Shown here: positions 45,225 through 56,129 of the stretch, piece by piece
Numbering within the stretch: the stretch's first letter is position 1
Layout of the letters: each line of letters starts with the position of its first letter
NCBI RefSeq assembly: GCF_950295315.1
Contig: NC_080171.1
Coordinates: 115,191,064-115,255,063 of the forward strand
DNA length: 64,000 nucleotides
Direction of reading: 5' to 3'
Origin: Erinaceus europaeus
Taxonomy: Eukaryota > Chordata > Mammalia > Eulipotyphla > Erinaceidae
Made by a program: the position numbers and the translations under genes
Notes under the pieces: generated by a model
Databases searched by the model: none
Told to the model about the DNA's origin: nothing
What the model saw: the letters and a program-made list of their open reading frames with translations, nothing else

Positions 45225-46213
45225 TTAAAAAAATTTTTTTAATATTTATTTATTTTCCCTTTTTGTTGCCCTTGTTGTTTTTCATTGTTGTTGTAGTTAT
45301 TGTTGTTCTTTTTCATGTTGTCATTGTTAGATAGCACAGAGAGAAATGGAGAGAGGAGGGGAAGACAGAGAGGGGGAGAGAAAGATAAACACCTGCAGAC
45401 CTGCTTCACCGCTTATGAAGCGACTCCCCTGCAGGTGGGGAGCTGGGGGCTTGAACCGGGATCCTTATGCTGGTCCTTGCGCTTTGCGCCACCTGAGCTT
45501 AACCCACCGGGCTACTGCCCAACTCCCAGCTTAATGCTTTTCAGCCACCAAGTTGCAGAAGCTACCATGACTCCAACCTGACTACTGTTGCTTTGAGATT
45601 ATCCAAAGAAAGGTACCACACATCACATTTGAATGTATCATGTCTTATAGATTAGTGCACTCAAGCTGCTGTAACAAACTACTACAGGCTGAGTGGCTTA
45701 AACAAAAGAAACATGAGGAGCTGGGCGGTAGCTCAGCGGATTAAGCGCAGGTGGTGTGAACTGCAAGGACCGGCAGAAGGATCCTGGTTCGAGCCCCCAG
45801 TTCCCCACCTGCAGGGGAGTCCCTTCACAGGTGGTGAAGCAGGTCTGCAGGTGTTTATCTTTCTTTTCCCCCTCTTTCTTTTTCTCTTCTCTCCATTTCT
45901 CTCTGTCCTATCCAACAACAATGACAACAATAAAACAACAAGGGCAACAAGAGGGAAAATAAATAAATAAATATTTTAAAAAAGCCAAGAGAAACATGTC
46001 TTCTCACAGTTTGGGGGGGGGGGTTGGAAGTTCAAAGTTAAGGTGCCATCAGAGCTGGTTGTTACTGATGTTGTCGTTGTTAGATTGGACAGAGTGAAAT
46101 AGAGAAGGGGAAGAATGCAGGTGGGAAGCCAGGGGCTCGAACCAGGACCCTTACACCAGTCCTTGCGCTTTGCACCACGTGCGCTTAACTCACTGTGCTA
46201 CTGTCTGACTCCC
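45225..46213 (-). mobile_element. SINE-A locus split or recombined by a 0.5-0.8 kb insert
   Basis: acaaggacacatatttaaaaaa stands before 45234 and again from 46215, as the TSD of one minus-strand SINE-A. Between them lie a complete reverse SINE-A (45235-45527), a scrap of L1 UTR (45537-45580), the duplicated block (45581-46060), and then only the 5' half of a reverse SINE-A (46061-46213). Confidence 0.85.
45581..46060 (+). repeat. Duplicated block, copy 2
   Basis: Copy of 30495-30973 in direct orientation, 15.1 kb away. The left edge starts actactgttgctttgag and the right edge stops at atcagagctggtt. Confidence 0.95.
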
Positions 46214-46299
46214 AACAAGGACACATATTTAAAAAAGGAAGAAAAAGTGACCTCCAGGTGATGGGTCTGTGTACATTTTAGTAAAGATCCAAATTTCTT

Positions 46300-46545
46300 T
46301 TCTTTAAATTTTATTTTCTTCTTTCTAATGAGTGATTTAATAATGATTGACAAGATTGTGGCATAAAAGGGGTACAATTCCATACAATTCCCACCACCAG
46401 AGTTCCATATACCCTCCCCTCCACTGGAAGGGTCCTTAATCTTTCTCCCGCTGGGAGTATGAACAAAAGATTTTTTTATGGGATGCAGAAGGTGGGAGGT
46501 CTGGCTTCTGTAATTGCTGGACATGGGCATTGAGAGGTCAAAGAT
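46300..46545 (-). mobile_element. Old L1 long-type 3' UTR end, antisense
   Basis: gtgatttaataatgattgacaag ... ggtctggcttctgtaattgc. Confidence 0.85.
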
Positions 46546-46717
46546 GTGATTTTCTTGGTGAAAACTTAAATCCTGTCCTGTTGCAAGATCTCAAAAAGGG
46601 GAATTAGCAGTGACATGCAGAATTGTTCTCTGCTAGGGAATTAAGGGTTTAAGATGGCTTCTTCTGGGAGCTGAGGAGAGGGTAGGGCCCATAGATTGTG
46701 ACAGTGTAGAAAGTTTT
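46546..46717. other. Single-copy sequence
   Basis: Nothing recognised. Confidence 0.4.
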
Positions 46718-48687
46718 TTTTTTCTTTTTCTTTAATTTCTTTATTGGGGGATTAATATTCTACATTCAATGGTAAATATAATAGTTTGTAAATGCATAAC
46801 ATTTCCCAGTTTTCTGTATAACAATACAACCCCACCAGGTCCTCTGTCATCCTTCTTGGACCTGTATTCTCTCCACCCACCCACCCCCACCCCAGAATCT
46901 TTTACTTTGGTGCTATACGACAATTCCATTTCAGGTTCTACTTGTGGTTTTGTTTTTTTTATTCTGATCTTGTTTTTCAACTTCTGCCTGAGAGTGATAT
47001 CATCTCATATTCATCCTTCTGTTTCTGACTTATTTCACTTAACATGAATTTCTTAAGCTCCATCCAAGATCAGCTGAAAATGGTGAAGTCACCATTTATT
47101 ACAGCTGAGTGGTACTCCATTGTGTGTATAGACCACAACTTCTGCCTGAGAGGGAGATAATCTCATATTCATCCTGCTGTTTCTGACTTATTTCACTTAA
47201 CATGAATTTCTCAAGCTCCATCCAAGATCAGCTGAAAACGGTGAAGTCACCATTTATTATAGCTGAGTAGTATTCCATTGTGTGTATAGACCACAACTTG
47301 CTCAGCCACTCATCTGTTGTTGGACACCTGGGGTGCTTCCAAGTTTTAGCTAATACAAATTGTGCTGCTAAGAACATATGTGTACACAGATATTTTTGAA
47401 TGGGTGTGTTGGGTTCCTTAGGATATATTCCCAGGAGAGGAATTGCAGGGTCAGAGGGTAGGTCTGTTTCTAGCCTTCTGAGATTTCTCCAGACTGTTCT
47501 CCACAGAAGTTGGACCAATTGACATTCCCACCAGCAGTGCAGGAGGGTTCCTTTGAGCCCACAACCTCTCCAGCATTTGCTGCTGTTACCTTTTCTGATG
47601 TATGACATTCTCACAGAAGTGAAGTGGTATCTCATTGTTGTCTTTATTTGCATTTCTCTGACAATCAATGACTTGGAGCATTTTTTCATGTGTTTCTCGG
47701 CCTTTTGGGTCTCTTCTGTGGTGAATATTCTGTCCATGTCCTCCCCCCATTTCTGGATGGGGTTATTTGTTGTCTTGTTGTTGAGTTTGGCAAGCTCCTT
47801 ATATATTCTGGTTATTAGCCTCTTGTCTGATGTAGGGCATGTAAAGATCTCCCATTCTGTGAAGGGTCTCTTGGTTTGGGTAGTGGTTTCTTTTGCTGTG
47901 CAGAAGCTTTTTAATTTGATGTAGTCCCATAGGTTTATACTTGCCTTAGTCTTCATTGTAATTGGATTTGTCTCATTGAAGATGTCTTTAAATTTTATGC
48001 AGAAAAGAGTTCTGCCAATATTTTCCTCTAAGTATCTAATAGTTTCTAGTCTAACATCGAAATCCTTGATCCATCTGGAATTTACTTTTGTGTTTGGTGA
48101 AATACAGTGGTTCAGTTTCATTCTTCCGCATGTTGCAACCCATTTTTTTCAACACACCATTTGTTGAAGAGACTCTGCTTTCCCCATTTAATAGTCTGGG
48201 CACCTTTGTCAAAGATTAGATGTCCATAGGTGTGGGGGCTTACCTCTGGGCTTTCAATTCTATTCCACTGGTCAGTGTGTCTATTCATGTTTCAGTGCCA
48301 AGCAGTTTTAATTACAATGGCCCTATAATACAATTTGAGATCTGGGAGTGTGATGCCTCTGGTTCTGTTCTTTCTTCTCAAGATTGCTTTGGCAATTCTA
48401 GGTCTTCTCTGGTTCCAGATAAACATTTGTAGCATTTGTTCTATTCTCCTAAAAAATATGGTTGGGATCTTGATGGGGATAGCATTAAATTTGTAGATGG
48501 CTCTGGGTAGTATATTCATTTTGATGATGTTAATTCTTCCAACCCATGAACATGGAGTATCTTTAAACTTCTTTGTGTCTTTTTCAGTTTCCATGAGTAG
48601 TGACTCATAATTTTCAGTATACAAGTCTTTCATTTCTTTGGTTAGGTTTATTCCTAGATAGTTTGTTTTTGTAGCTATAGTAAGAGG
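46718..48687 (-). pseudogene. L1 ORF2 C-terminal half and short 3' UTR, antisense
   Basis: Largest open L1 segment in the window: a 297-codon frame (47228-48121, minus) from [17 protein letters not shown] through LGIYPKEPNTP to [11 protein letters not shown] second frame (48292-48633) carries [10 protein letters not shown] and [17 protein letters not shown] 158-bp tandem duplication lies in its 3' end (46979-47294). Confidence 0.95.
46979..47294 (-). repeat. 158-bp tandem duplication inside an L1 3' end
   Basis: Unit 1 (46979-47136) and unit 2 (47137-47294) both run from aacttctgcctgagag to tatagaccac. A few substitutions separate them. Confidence 0.95.
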
Positions 48688-48693
48688 AATTGA

Positions 48694-48941
48694 GGCAGAA
48701 GTTGAAAAACAAGATCAGAAAAGAAAACACAAGTAGAACCTGAACTGGAATTGTGTATTGCACCAAAGTAAAAGACTCTGGGGTGGGTGGGGAGAATACA
48801 GATCCAAGAAGGATGACAGAGTGCCTAGTGGGGGTTGTGTTATTATATGGAAAGCTGGGAAATGTTATGCATGTACAAACTATTGTATTTACTGTTGAAT
48901 GTAAAACATTAATTCCCCAATAAAGAAATAAAGAAAAAAAT
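48694..48941 (+). mobile_element. Severely 5'-truncated L1 3' end inserted in an opposite-strand L1
   Basis: About 248 bp: short 3' UTR, AATAAAG tail and A7. TSD aattga at 48688-48693 and 48942-48947. Deleting it rejoins the host L1 ORF2 as seen at 20525-20560. Confidence 0.95.
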
Positions 48942-48947
48942 AATTGA

Positions 48948-49690
48948 TTTCAACTTCTTCTAATTTAGTGTTTGCATAGAGGAGTGCCACTGACTTTTGA
49001 ATGTTAATTTTGTACCCTGTCACCTTACTATATTGCCTGATGATTTCCAAAAGCTTCTTGCTGGATTCCTTAGGTTTTTCTATGTATACTATCATGTCAT
49101 CTGCAAATAAGGAGAGTTTGACTTCTCTTCCAATCTATATGCCTTTAATTCCTTGTTCCTGCCTGATTGCTATGGCAAGAACTTCCAACACTATGCCTGG
49201 AATAAACTCCACTTGGTCAAGATGAACAATCTTTTTAATAGACTACTGTATGCTCTTGGCTAGAATTTTGTTCAATATTTTAACATCTATATTCATCAGA
49301 GATATTGGTCTGTAGTTTTCTTTTTTGGTTTTGTCCCTGTCTGCTTTTGGTATCAAAGTGATGTTGGCTTCATAGAAGCTGGCAGGGAGTATTCCAGTAT
49401 CTTCAATCTTCTGGAAGACTTTTAAAAGTAGAGGCATTAGTTCTTCTTCGAACGTTTTATAGAATTCATTTGTAAAACCATCTGGTCCAGGACTTTTATT
49501 CTTGGGAATATTTTTGATAACTGTTTCAATTTCATTAGCTATGATGTGCCTGTTCATGTTATCTAGTTCCTCTTTATTTATTTTTGGAAGTTCATAGGTA
49601 TCTAAGAAATTGTCCATTTCTTCCAGGTTCTCTAGCTTGATGGCATATAGTTGTTCATAGAAGCCTTGCATATGTTGAATTTTTTTTGAG
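48948..49690 (-). pseudogene. L1 ORF2 RT region, antisense, internally deleted
   Basis: 5' continuation of the 46.7-48.7 kb L1. The frame 49243-49788 carries [17 protein letters not shown] and [17 protein letters not shown]. Near 49200 the sequence jumps from [10 protein letters not shown] to [13 protein letters not shown], losing about 300 bp that hold the central RT motifs (compare 3050-3370). Confidence 0.9.
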
Positions 49691-49719
49691 AGACATTTAT
49701 TCCATGATGAGGGGTCTAA

Positions 49720-50262
49720 TTCTTTTTTAAAAATTTTTATTAGTGATTTAATAATGATTAACAAGATTGTAAGATAATAGAGGTACAATTCCCACTACTG
49801 GAATTCCATGTCCCATCCCCCTCCACTGAAAGCTTCCCTATTCTTTTTTTTTAATAGTTTCTTTTTCTTTTAATATTTATTCATTTATTTCCTTTTGTTG
49901 CCCTTGTTGTTTTATTGTTGTAGTTGTTGTTGTTGGACAGGACAGAGAGAAGTGGAGAGAGGAGGGGAAGACAGAGTGAGGGAGAGAAAGATAGACACCT
50001 GCAGACCTACTTCACCGCTTATGAAGTGACTCCCTTGCAGGTGGGGAGCCGGGGGCTCGAACAGGGATCTTTTTGCCATTCTTGTGCTTCGGGTCACGTG
50101 CGCTTAACCCGCTGCGCTACCGCCCGACTCCCGAAGCTTCCCTATTCTTTATCCCTCTGGGAGTATGGACCAAAATTCTTTCTGTGGTGCAGAAGGTGGG
50201 AGGTCTGGCTTCTATAATTGCTTCTCTGATGAAGCAATTATAAGAGAACAACAACAACAAAA
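49720..50262 (-). mobile_element. Old L1 long-type 3' UTR end, split by a SINE-A
   Basis: gtgatttaataatgattaac ... cactgaaagcttccc, interrupted, then tttatccctctgggagtatgg ... tataattgcttctctg. Confidence 0.85.
49845..50133 (-). mobile_element. SINE-A (A-tail form) nested in an L1 UTR
   Basis: Perfect 15-bp TSD aagcttccctattct at 49830-49844 and 50134-50148. The head is intact (cgcttaacccgctgcgctac). Confidence 0.97.
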
Positions 50263-50938
50263 AAAAAAAAAAAGCACAGGGTCCAAGCATTAATTCTCTT
50301 CCTTTCAATGTCAATGATAGCATTCCTTCCACATTAGACTCCGTCAACATACCAAAAAAAATTAATTCCAGAAGGCAACAAAGAATTAAACCAGGAGAGA
50401 GAGAAAAGAAAAAAAAAAAGAAAAGAAACCAAATAAGAAATCTTAAGTAAACTGTCCCAAATCATTCCAACAATAATCAGTAGTATTCATCAAAACAAAA
50501 CAAACAAACAACAAAAAAAAACCCAACTCAATTCAATGCCAGTGGCACTTAGATAGCCAACGGGAGGTGTTGGGATGGGGAATAATGGAGATTTTTTACT
50601 ACACAGATGGAAGATTAGCATCACTGCTACATTTTTTCACAAGAAGCACAGAAGTCTGCCAATGTTTTCCTTTGTTCAACTACTTTTATTGAAGGTCCTC
50701 TAAAGCTATTCAAATGAATCATATAGGAGTAGGAGATGTGATTGGCTACAGCTCAGGTCTTCTGACTGTGGGATAACTATATAGAAGTTGTAGCAAGATG
50801 GACTGTCACAGCTTCCTGCCGGGGATTGTTTGGTGTTAGGTGCTGTACAGGAAGGAAGAGTAAAACCTGTACTAACGAAGCTAGAGAATTCACTGACCAA
50901 CCTGGAGCCTAAGCTGCCCCACTACCACTCTCTAGCAA

Positions 50939-50977
<39 letters not shown>

Positions 50978-51087
50978 ATCCTAGCCACTAAGCTTCGGTA
51001 AAAGTCTAAAAAGTAAAAAGTGGTTTCCCACATGAAGGTGAAGTCAATCCTCATCAGCAGCCAGAGTTATATTCAAAATATTTTTGA
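50263..51087. other. Single-copy sequence with homopolymer tracts
   Basis: A-rich patches at 50250-50275 and 50410-50430, and a T31 run at 50939-50969. No gene was recognised. Confidence 0.5.
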
Positions 51088-51260
51088 AAGCTGGAAGGAA
51101 GAAGAGGAGGTGACTCACTCAGCAGAGTGCATATGCCCCACACACTGGGACTGCATTTAAGCCCCAGATGGCACTTGCAGTGGGGAAGCTTCATCAGTGA
51201 TAGAGCAGTGCTTTAGGAGTCTCTCTCACTTTCAACAGCTCTGTTCCTCTCATATTCTAT
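51088..51260 (+). mobile_element. Old tRNA-derived SINE
   Basis: gtgactcactcagcagagtgc, gcatttaagccccagatgg, and a tail passing into (GAAA)n/(GGAA)n. Confidence 0.6.
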
Positions 51261-51330
51261 CAAAAAGAAAGAAAGAAAGGAAGGAAGGAAGGAAGGAAGG
51301 AAGGAAGGAAGGAAGGAAGGAAGGAAGGGA
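51261..51330 (+). repeat. (GGAA)n microsatellite
   Basis: Four GAAA units followed by about 13 GGAA units. Confidence 0.97.
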
Positions 51331-52116
51331 GAAAGAAGAGTGAAAGAATGGTATGGTAGACTGGGAATGGTAGACTAGTCCAGGCATTGAGCCCCAAGGA
51401 GGCTGAAAATGAATGAATATTAGTATTTTGTTGGCCATAACGAACACAGATGGACTTATTTTCATTTTTCTACCAAATATTCCATAAATAGTGAATGCTC
51501 TTTTGTTTGGCATGTTTACCAGACACATTGATTTTTTAAATGAAATAGTCAAGTAATAAACACCTGTCATGAATACAACAATTTTGCCATCTATATTAAA
51601 AGAATATTAAACAGGGATTGTTTCTTGTTGGTATTTGGCCATTGGTAGTCATCTTTGACTCTGCCAAATTAAAAGAAAACAAAGTTCTAAACACAGTGTT
51701 CCTGAATCAAAAGTCATTTCTTTATCATACAAGATGGACTATAATTATAGTGCACAAATGACAGTTGTGTTGGTGTAAAGCTCTGTATCCTTCTGTCACA
51801 GTAAAAGAGACATGGGGATCAGTGGAGGCTGCAGCCCTGACTTACAATGCTTAGCCTGAGACAGGTTTCTACAGAATGGAAGGGGAAGTAGTGCAGATTC
51901 TCTGTGTAGACATGGATGACCCAACAGCAAACCCAGAAAAGGGGTGAAAGTATCACAGAACTGTCTTGCTTTGAGTAAAGAAATCAAGATCAGGTAGGAC
52001 ACAAACCTTGCTGTGCATGCAGCTCAGGTTTGAGCCCTAGAACCACATGGAAGCACCATGGCACTGGGTCATGGCGCTGTGAGAGGTAAAACTGGGCGTG
52101 TGTGAACTCATGACTC
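51331..52116. other. Single-copy sequence; weak old SINE at the right
   Basis: 52010-52060 (gctcaggtttgagccctag) may be a decayed SINE box B. Otherwise nothing was recognised. Confidence 0.45.
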
Positions 52117-52432
52117 TGAGAAAGAAAAGGAAGAGAGGAAGGAAGAAAGGAAGAAAGGAAAGAAGGAAGTAAGGAAGGAAGGAAGGATGAAAGAAAGAAA
52201 GAAGGAAGTAAAGAAAGGGGGAGAGAGAGAGGGAAGGAGGGAGGGAGGGAGGGAGGAAGGGAGGGAGGCAGACAGAAAGGAAGACAGAAAGGAAAGATGG
52301 AAAGAAATAAGGACAGAAAGGAAGAAAGGAAGGACAGAAAGAAATAAGGACAGAAAGGAAGAATGAAAGAAAAGAAAGGAAGAAAGAGGAAAAAAGAAAG
52401 AAGAGAAGAGAAAAAGAAAGGAGAGAGAGAGA
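52117..52432 (+). repeat. Purine-rich low-complexity tract (GGAA/GAAA/GGGA)
   Basis: About 315 bp almost free of pyrimidines on this strand. The 188-codon minus-strand frame across it (S/F/L/P only) is an artefact. Confidence 0.97.
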
Positions 52433-52536
52433 GGTACAGATGGGAGAGAAGCAGCAGAGAGATATTACTCAGACAAAACTGGTCAATCAGTGGCCTGAGG
52501 AAAGTAAATAGTAAAAAACAAAAACAAAAACAAAAA

Positions 52537-52722
52537 AACCAAAGTAAAAGACTCACAGGGTGGGGGGGGCGGGGAAGAGTTCAGGTCCTGGAACATGATG
52601 ACAGAGGACCTAGTGGGGGTTGTACTGTGTGGAAAACTGATAAGTGTTATGCATGTACAGACTATTGTACTTAATGCTGACTGTAAAAAATCAACCCCCA
52701 GTAAAGAAATAATAATAAAAAA
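52537..52722 (+). mobile_element. L1 short-type 3' UTR
   Basis: accaaagtaaaagactcacaggg to cccccagtaaagaaataataat. 5'-truncated to the UTR. Confidence 0.92.
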
Positions 52723-53054
52723 ATCTTACCCTCCAAGCAAAGGAATGCTGAGTGCTTTCCTGTTTCTAGCTGTGTGCTTCATTTCTTTACTTATTTTCTC
52801 ACTCTAATCTCTTTTAAATGCAATTGTGTTCATGAGAAAAATGGCAGAGGGAAAGGGGGAAACGCTAAGGGTGATATTAATTTGATCTCTGAACTCAGAC
52901 TTCTACAACAATGATTTTACAGAACAAATCAAATGAACTCAGCAGCTTGTTGTATTTAACTTAGTACATTTTTTTTTAAATCAGTGTAACAGAGCTCCCT
53001 TAAAGCTAATGTGAATTGCTTTTATTTTTTAGTCTATTGTGCAAGTAATATTCC
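52723..53054. other. Single-copy sequence: 3' end of the MC2R intron
   Basis: This is unique DNA between an L1 3' end and the proposed acceptor. A T-rich stretch lies near 52970, and no gene is visible. Confidence 0.5.
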
Positions 53055-53071
53055 TACCTATTCTTTTTCAG
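53055..53071 (+). promoter_or_regulatory. MC2R: Probable 3' splice site of the MC2R coding exon
   Basis: A pyrimidine-rich tract ending TTCTTTTTCAG lies 123 bp before the ATG, so the coding exon would start at 53072. This fits the known MC2R layout of non-coding 5' exon(s) spliced to one exon holding the whole reading frame. A second, weaker acceptor (TGCTTCAG, ending 53095) lies in the same stretch. The choice between them is an inference. Confidence 0.55.
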
Positions 53072-53194
53072 GTGGCTGTGTGGTTTCTGCTTCAGGTCTC
53101 TAGTACCATAAAGAAGAAACTATTCTGAAGAATTATTACTTTTTTTAAAAATCAAATCCAGTTAACATCCTTGTCTTAGCAACAAGCAGGAGAA
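53072..53194 (+). other. MC2R: MC2R 5' untranslated part of the coding exon
   Basis: This is unique sequence between the proposed acceptor and the start codon. It has no upstream ATG in good context, and the in-frame TAG at 53177-53179 closes the frame before the ATG. Confidence 0.5.
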
Positions 53195-54088
53195 ATGGAG
53201 TACCTTACCAATCTACATGAAAACATCAACAAGACAGCAAGAAATAATTCTGACTGTCCTTGGGTCGTTTTGCCAGAAGAGATATTTTTCACAATCTCCA
53301 TCATTGGTGTTTTGGAGAATTTGTTGGTCCTTCTTGCTGTGATCAAGAATAAGAATCTTCAGTCTCCCATGTACTTTTTCATTTGCAGCTTGGCCATTTC
53401 AGATATGCTGGGTAGCTTGTATAAGATCTTGGAAAATATCCTCATCATGGTCAAAAACATGGGTTATATCCAGCCTGGCGGCAGTTTTGAGACCACAACA
53501 GATGACATCATCGACTCCCTGTTCATCCTCTCCCTCCTGGGCTCCATCTTCAGCCTGTCTATGATCGCTACTGACCGCTACATCACAATCTTCCATGCTC
53601 TGCAGTACTACAGCATTGTGACCATGCGTCGTGCCATCATCGTCCTCACAGTCATCTGGATGTGCTGCGTTGGCAGCGGCATCACCATGGCCATTTTCTC
53701 CCATCACATCCCCACAGTGATCACCTTCACATCGCTGTTCCTTCTGATGTTGGTCTTCATCCTGTGTCTCTATGTGCACATGTTCTTGCTTGCTCGCTCC
53801 CACACTAGGAAGATCTCTGCCCTTCCCAGAGCCAACATGAAAGGGGCTATCACACTGACCATCCTGCTTGGGGTCTTCATCTTCTGTTGGGCCCCCTTTG
53901 TCCTTCATGTTCTCCTAGTAGTCTTCTGTCCAAATAACCCTTATTGTGCCTGCTACATGTCCCTCTTTCAGGTCAATGGTATGCTGATCATGTGCAACGC
54001 TGTCATTGACCCCTTTATATATGCTTTCCGGAGCCCAGAGCTCAGGGAAGCATTTAGAAAGATGATCTTCTGCAACAGATACCAGTAG
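53195..54088 (+). CDS. MC2R: Melanocortin-2 receptor (ACTH receptor), complete intronless coding region
   Basis: A 297-residue class A GPCR, the same length as human MC2R. In the known family it binds ACTH at the adrenocortical plasma membrane, needs the accessory protein MRAP for surface delivery, and signals through Gs and cAMP to drive steroidogenesis. Visible in the sequence: N-glycosylation sequons at N12 and N17; seven hydrophobic segments at about 29-49, 58-78, 104-125, 146-166, 176-198, 218-241 and 257-277; acidic ligand-pocket residues E80, D103 and D107; D127-R128-Y129 at the end of TM3; CWAP in TM6 (W232); the melanocortin-type DPFIY (272-276) in TM7; C21, C245, C251 and C253 for extracellular disulfides; a PKA-type RKIS at 205-208; and a probable palmitoylation site at C293. 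The start is supported by a good context (G at -3, G at +4) and an in-frame TAG 18 bp upstream. No frameshift or stop is present, so the gene looks functional. The other melanocortin receptors are excluded by the very short N-terminus and the overall match to MC2R. Confidence 0.98.
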   Translation: MEYLTNLHENINKTARNNSDCPWVVLPEEIFFTISIIGVLENLLVLLAVIKNKNLQSPMYFFICSLAISDMLGSLYKILENILIMVKNMGYIQPGGSFETTTDDIIDSLFILSLLGSIFSLSMIATDRYITIFHALQYYSIVTMRRAIIVLTVIWMCCVGSGITMAIFSHHIPTVITFTSLFLLMLVFILCLYVHMFLLARSHTRKISALPRANMKGAITLTILLGVFIFCWAPFVLHVLLVVFCPNNPYCACYMSLFQVNGMLIMCNAVIDPFIYAFRSPELREAFRKMIFCNRYQ

Positions 54089-55081
54089 AATTATTGGTTC
54101 CCAATTTTAGAATGCTAATACTCTCAACTGTCTATTCCTTCTTTAATAGATATGATGATTATCCCACTAAGAGTACTTTTTAAAATTTCTTTATTTGGGG
54201 ATTAATGGCTTATAGTCAACAGTAAAATACATAGTTTGTACATGCATAACATTTCCCAGTTTTCCATATAACAATACAACCCCCACTAGGTCTTCCTCTC
54301 CCATCATGTTCCAGGACCTGAACCTTCCCCTGACCCCAGAGTCTTACTTTGGTGCAATGCACCAACTCCAATCCAAGTTCTGATTAGAGTTTCCCCTTCT
54401 GATCTTGTTTTTCAACTTCTGTCTATGAGTGAGAACATTTTTAAAGCTAGGTTCTGTGTGAACAGTCTTGCTGTACTACAACTTTTATATTTAGAGAGAG
54501 AAAACAGTAGAGCTCTTCTCCAACTTACAATGAGGTTGCATCCAATAAACTCAGTTGAAATTATTGTAAGTGAAAAAATGCTTACTAGGACCATCCAGAA
54601 AGTAACATTCCATTTCTACTAAATGACTGTTGCTTTCACAACATTTTAAACTCAAGAAGTATTACATCAAACCATCATAAGTCAGAGTCCTCCTTACTAG
54701 AATGCAAAGTATGTATAATGCAAACCTGGGGAGTTTGGGTTAAAATAAAATCTTACTCTTCTGTGATTTTAAGAAGTCTGTCACTAGGATAGTTTTTTTC
54801 AGGCTAGAGTCCATTATAACTGGTGTCTAGAAGCTAAAGCACCAGCACATGTACTCAGGGAAGAAGCTACAGGGTGTTTATAAACCAAAGGTGCCAATAA
54901 ATAGTTAAAGTTGAATGTGTATATTTCTCAAGGCCATGTAAACTCCTAGTCCCCCTATACACCCTCCCTTTCTCCTGCCCACCTGCTTGCTTTATTTGTG
55001 TACCATCTCAAATCCTTCTGGAAGTAGACAGGGTATAAATTATAAATGCCAAATAAGCAGCTAGAGTTTTTCAATAATAAA
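54089..55081 (+). other. MC2R: MC2R 3' untranslated region (extent uncertain)
   Basis: AATAAA signals lie at 54744-54749, 54896-54901 and 55076-55081, with another at 55874-55879. Which is used cannot be told from sequence. An antisense L1 3' end occupies 54172-54438 and would be transcribed as part of the UTR. Confidence 0.4.
54172..54438 (-). mobile_element. L1 3' end (short-UTR type), antisense, in the MC2R 3' UTR
   Basis: The segment matches, in reverse, the short L1 3' UTR seen complete at 4090-4330 and 22097-22330, including the tract read here as gcataacatttcccagttttcc and the caccaaagtaaaa block. Its A-tail lies on the left, 84 bp after the MC2R stop codon. It is diverged, so an older insertion. 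Confidence 0.8.
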
Positions 55082-56125
55082 GAGAATCTGTTAGTCATCT
55101 TTGTCCATCCTATATCCCACTGACTTTAACAATCCTTATTAAAATTTCTCGGGCTTTAGAAGCATAAATTCAAAGGAAAAAAATAAAAACAAATCCATCT
55201 AGTTCCTTTGTGGAAATAAATGAAGAAAATTGTAACTACCTGAAGAAGTCATAACCAATATATATGTCAACATGTAGAAGTAAAAGAAGACAAATCTCAA
55301 GTTCAATGTATGTTCTGTAGAATACGCAGAGTGTGTGCATGTGTGTACGGGTCTGTGTTCACCATGTTTTTGTACTACATGGAATAAATACTAAGACAAA
55401 AACAACACTTAAGGCAACTATTAGAGCAGTTCTAGAGACCTGTAGACATAGAGAGTCTATATGTCATCAACCATACACTCACACAGATCAATTAATATGT
55501 AAAACACTATGTGATAGTTTATATTTTCCATAAAATCAAATGTACAACCCTATAAATGCTTTAATGTTATCTTCCATTAAATGAGTAGTGCATAGTATAT
55601 TTTCTGCACTTAAAGTAGATATTCTCAACAAAATGTGCTCTCTTTCATACTGTGTTGTTCTGACACTGTGGAGATAGGGAGTATAATTTAACCTTCACCA
55701 AAAGCAGTCTTAAATATATGTTGAATTCTGCCTTTATTAACATCTTTGATATATATGGCTATTGTTAGAAGAAATCAACTGGAAATTCCTTCACCTCCTC
55801 TTACTGCCTTCAATTTGCTGTTTAATCTAAGAAGTAAAATGAAAAGAGCTATTGTAATAATGTGTAAAGCAAAAATAAAGATGGACTCAGAGACATTTTC
55901 AATTCTAGGTCCTCAGCTATTTTAAAGCAAATTACAGACTGAATAGAGCTCCATACCTCTATCTTCTGAGATAATTCAAAATGGAAACAGTATCAAAATG
56001 CATGCATTTGAGTAAGGAACATTGACAAGGCTCAGATTTCCCCCTGAAGACTGATTCAACTCTTTTATCAAAAGATCACATTTGAGATCTGTTTCGTTCA
56101 CATCATAGTATGTATTTGCCTTTCT
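54439..56125. other. Single-copy, AT-rich sequence downstream of MC2R
   Basis: No SINE or L1 match and no open frame above about 70 residues was recognised. It may be the distal MC2R 3' UTR or intergenic DNA. A short TG-rich patch lies near 55330. Confidence 0.6.
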
Positions 56126-56129
56126 TTTT

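Noticed and set aside
51990..52556. 188-codon Ser/Phe/Leu/Pro-rich frame on the minus strand
   Set aside because: It is the complement of a GGAA/GAAA purine tract, so low-complexity translation.
53399..53908. 169-codon open frame antisense to MC2R
   Set aside because: It is the mirror of a GC-rich coding exon. Its composition is acidic/His-rich without domain motifs, and the frame is set by MC2R codon structure.
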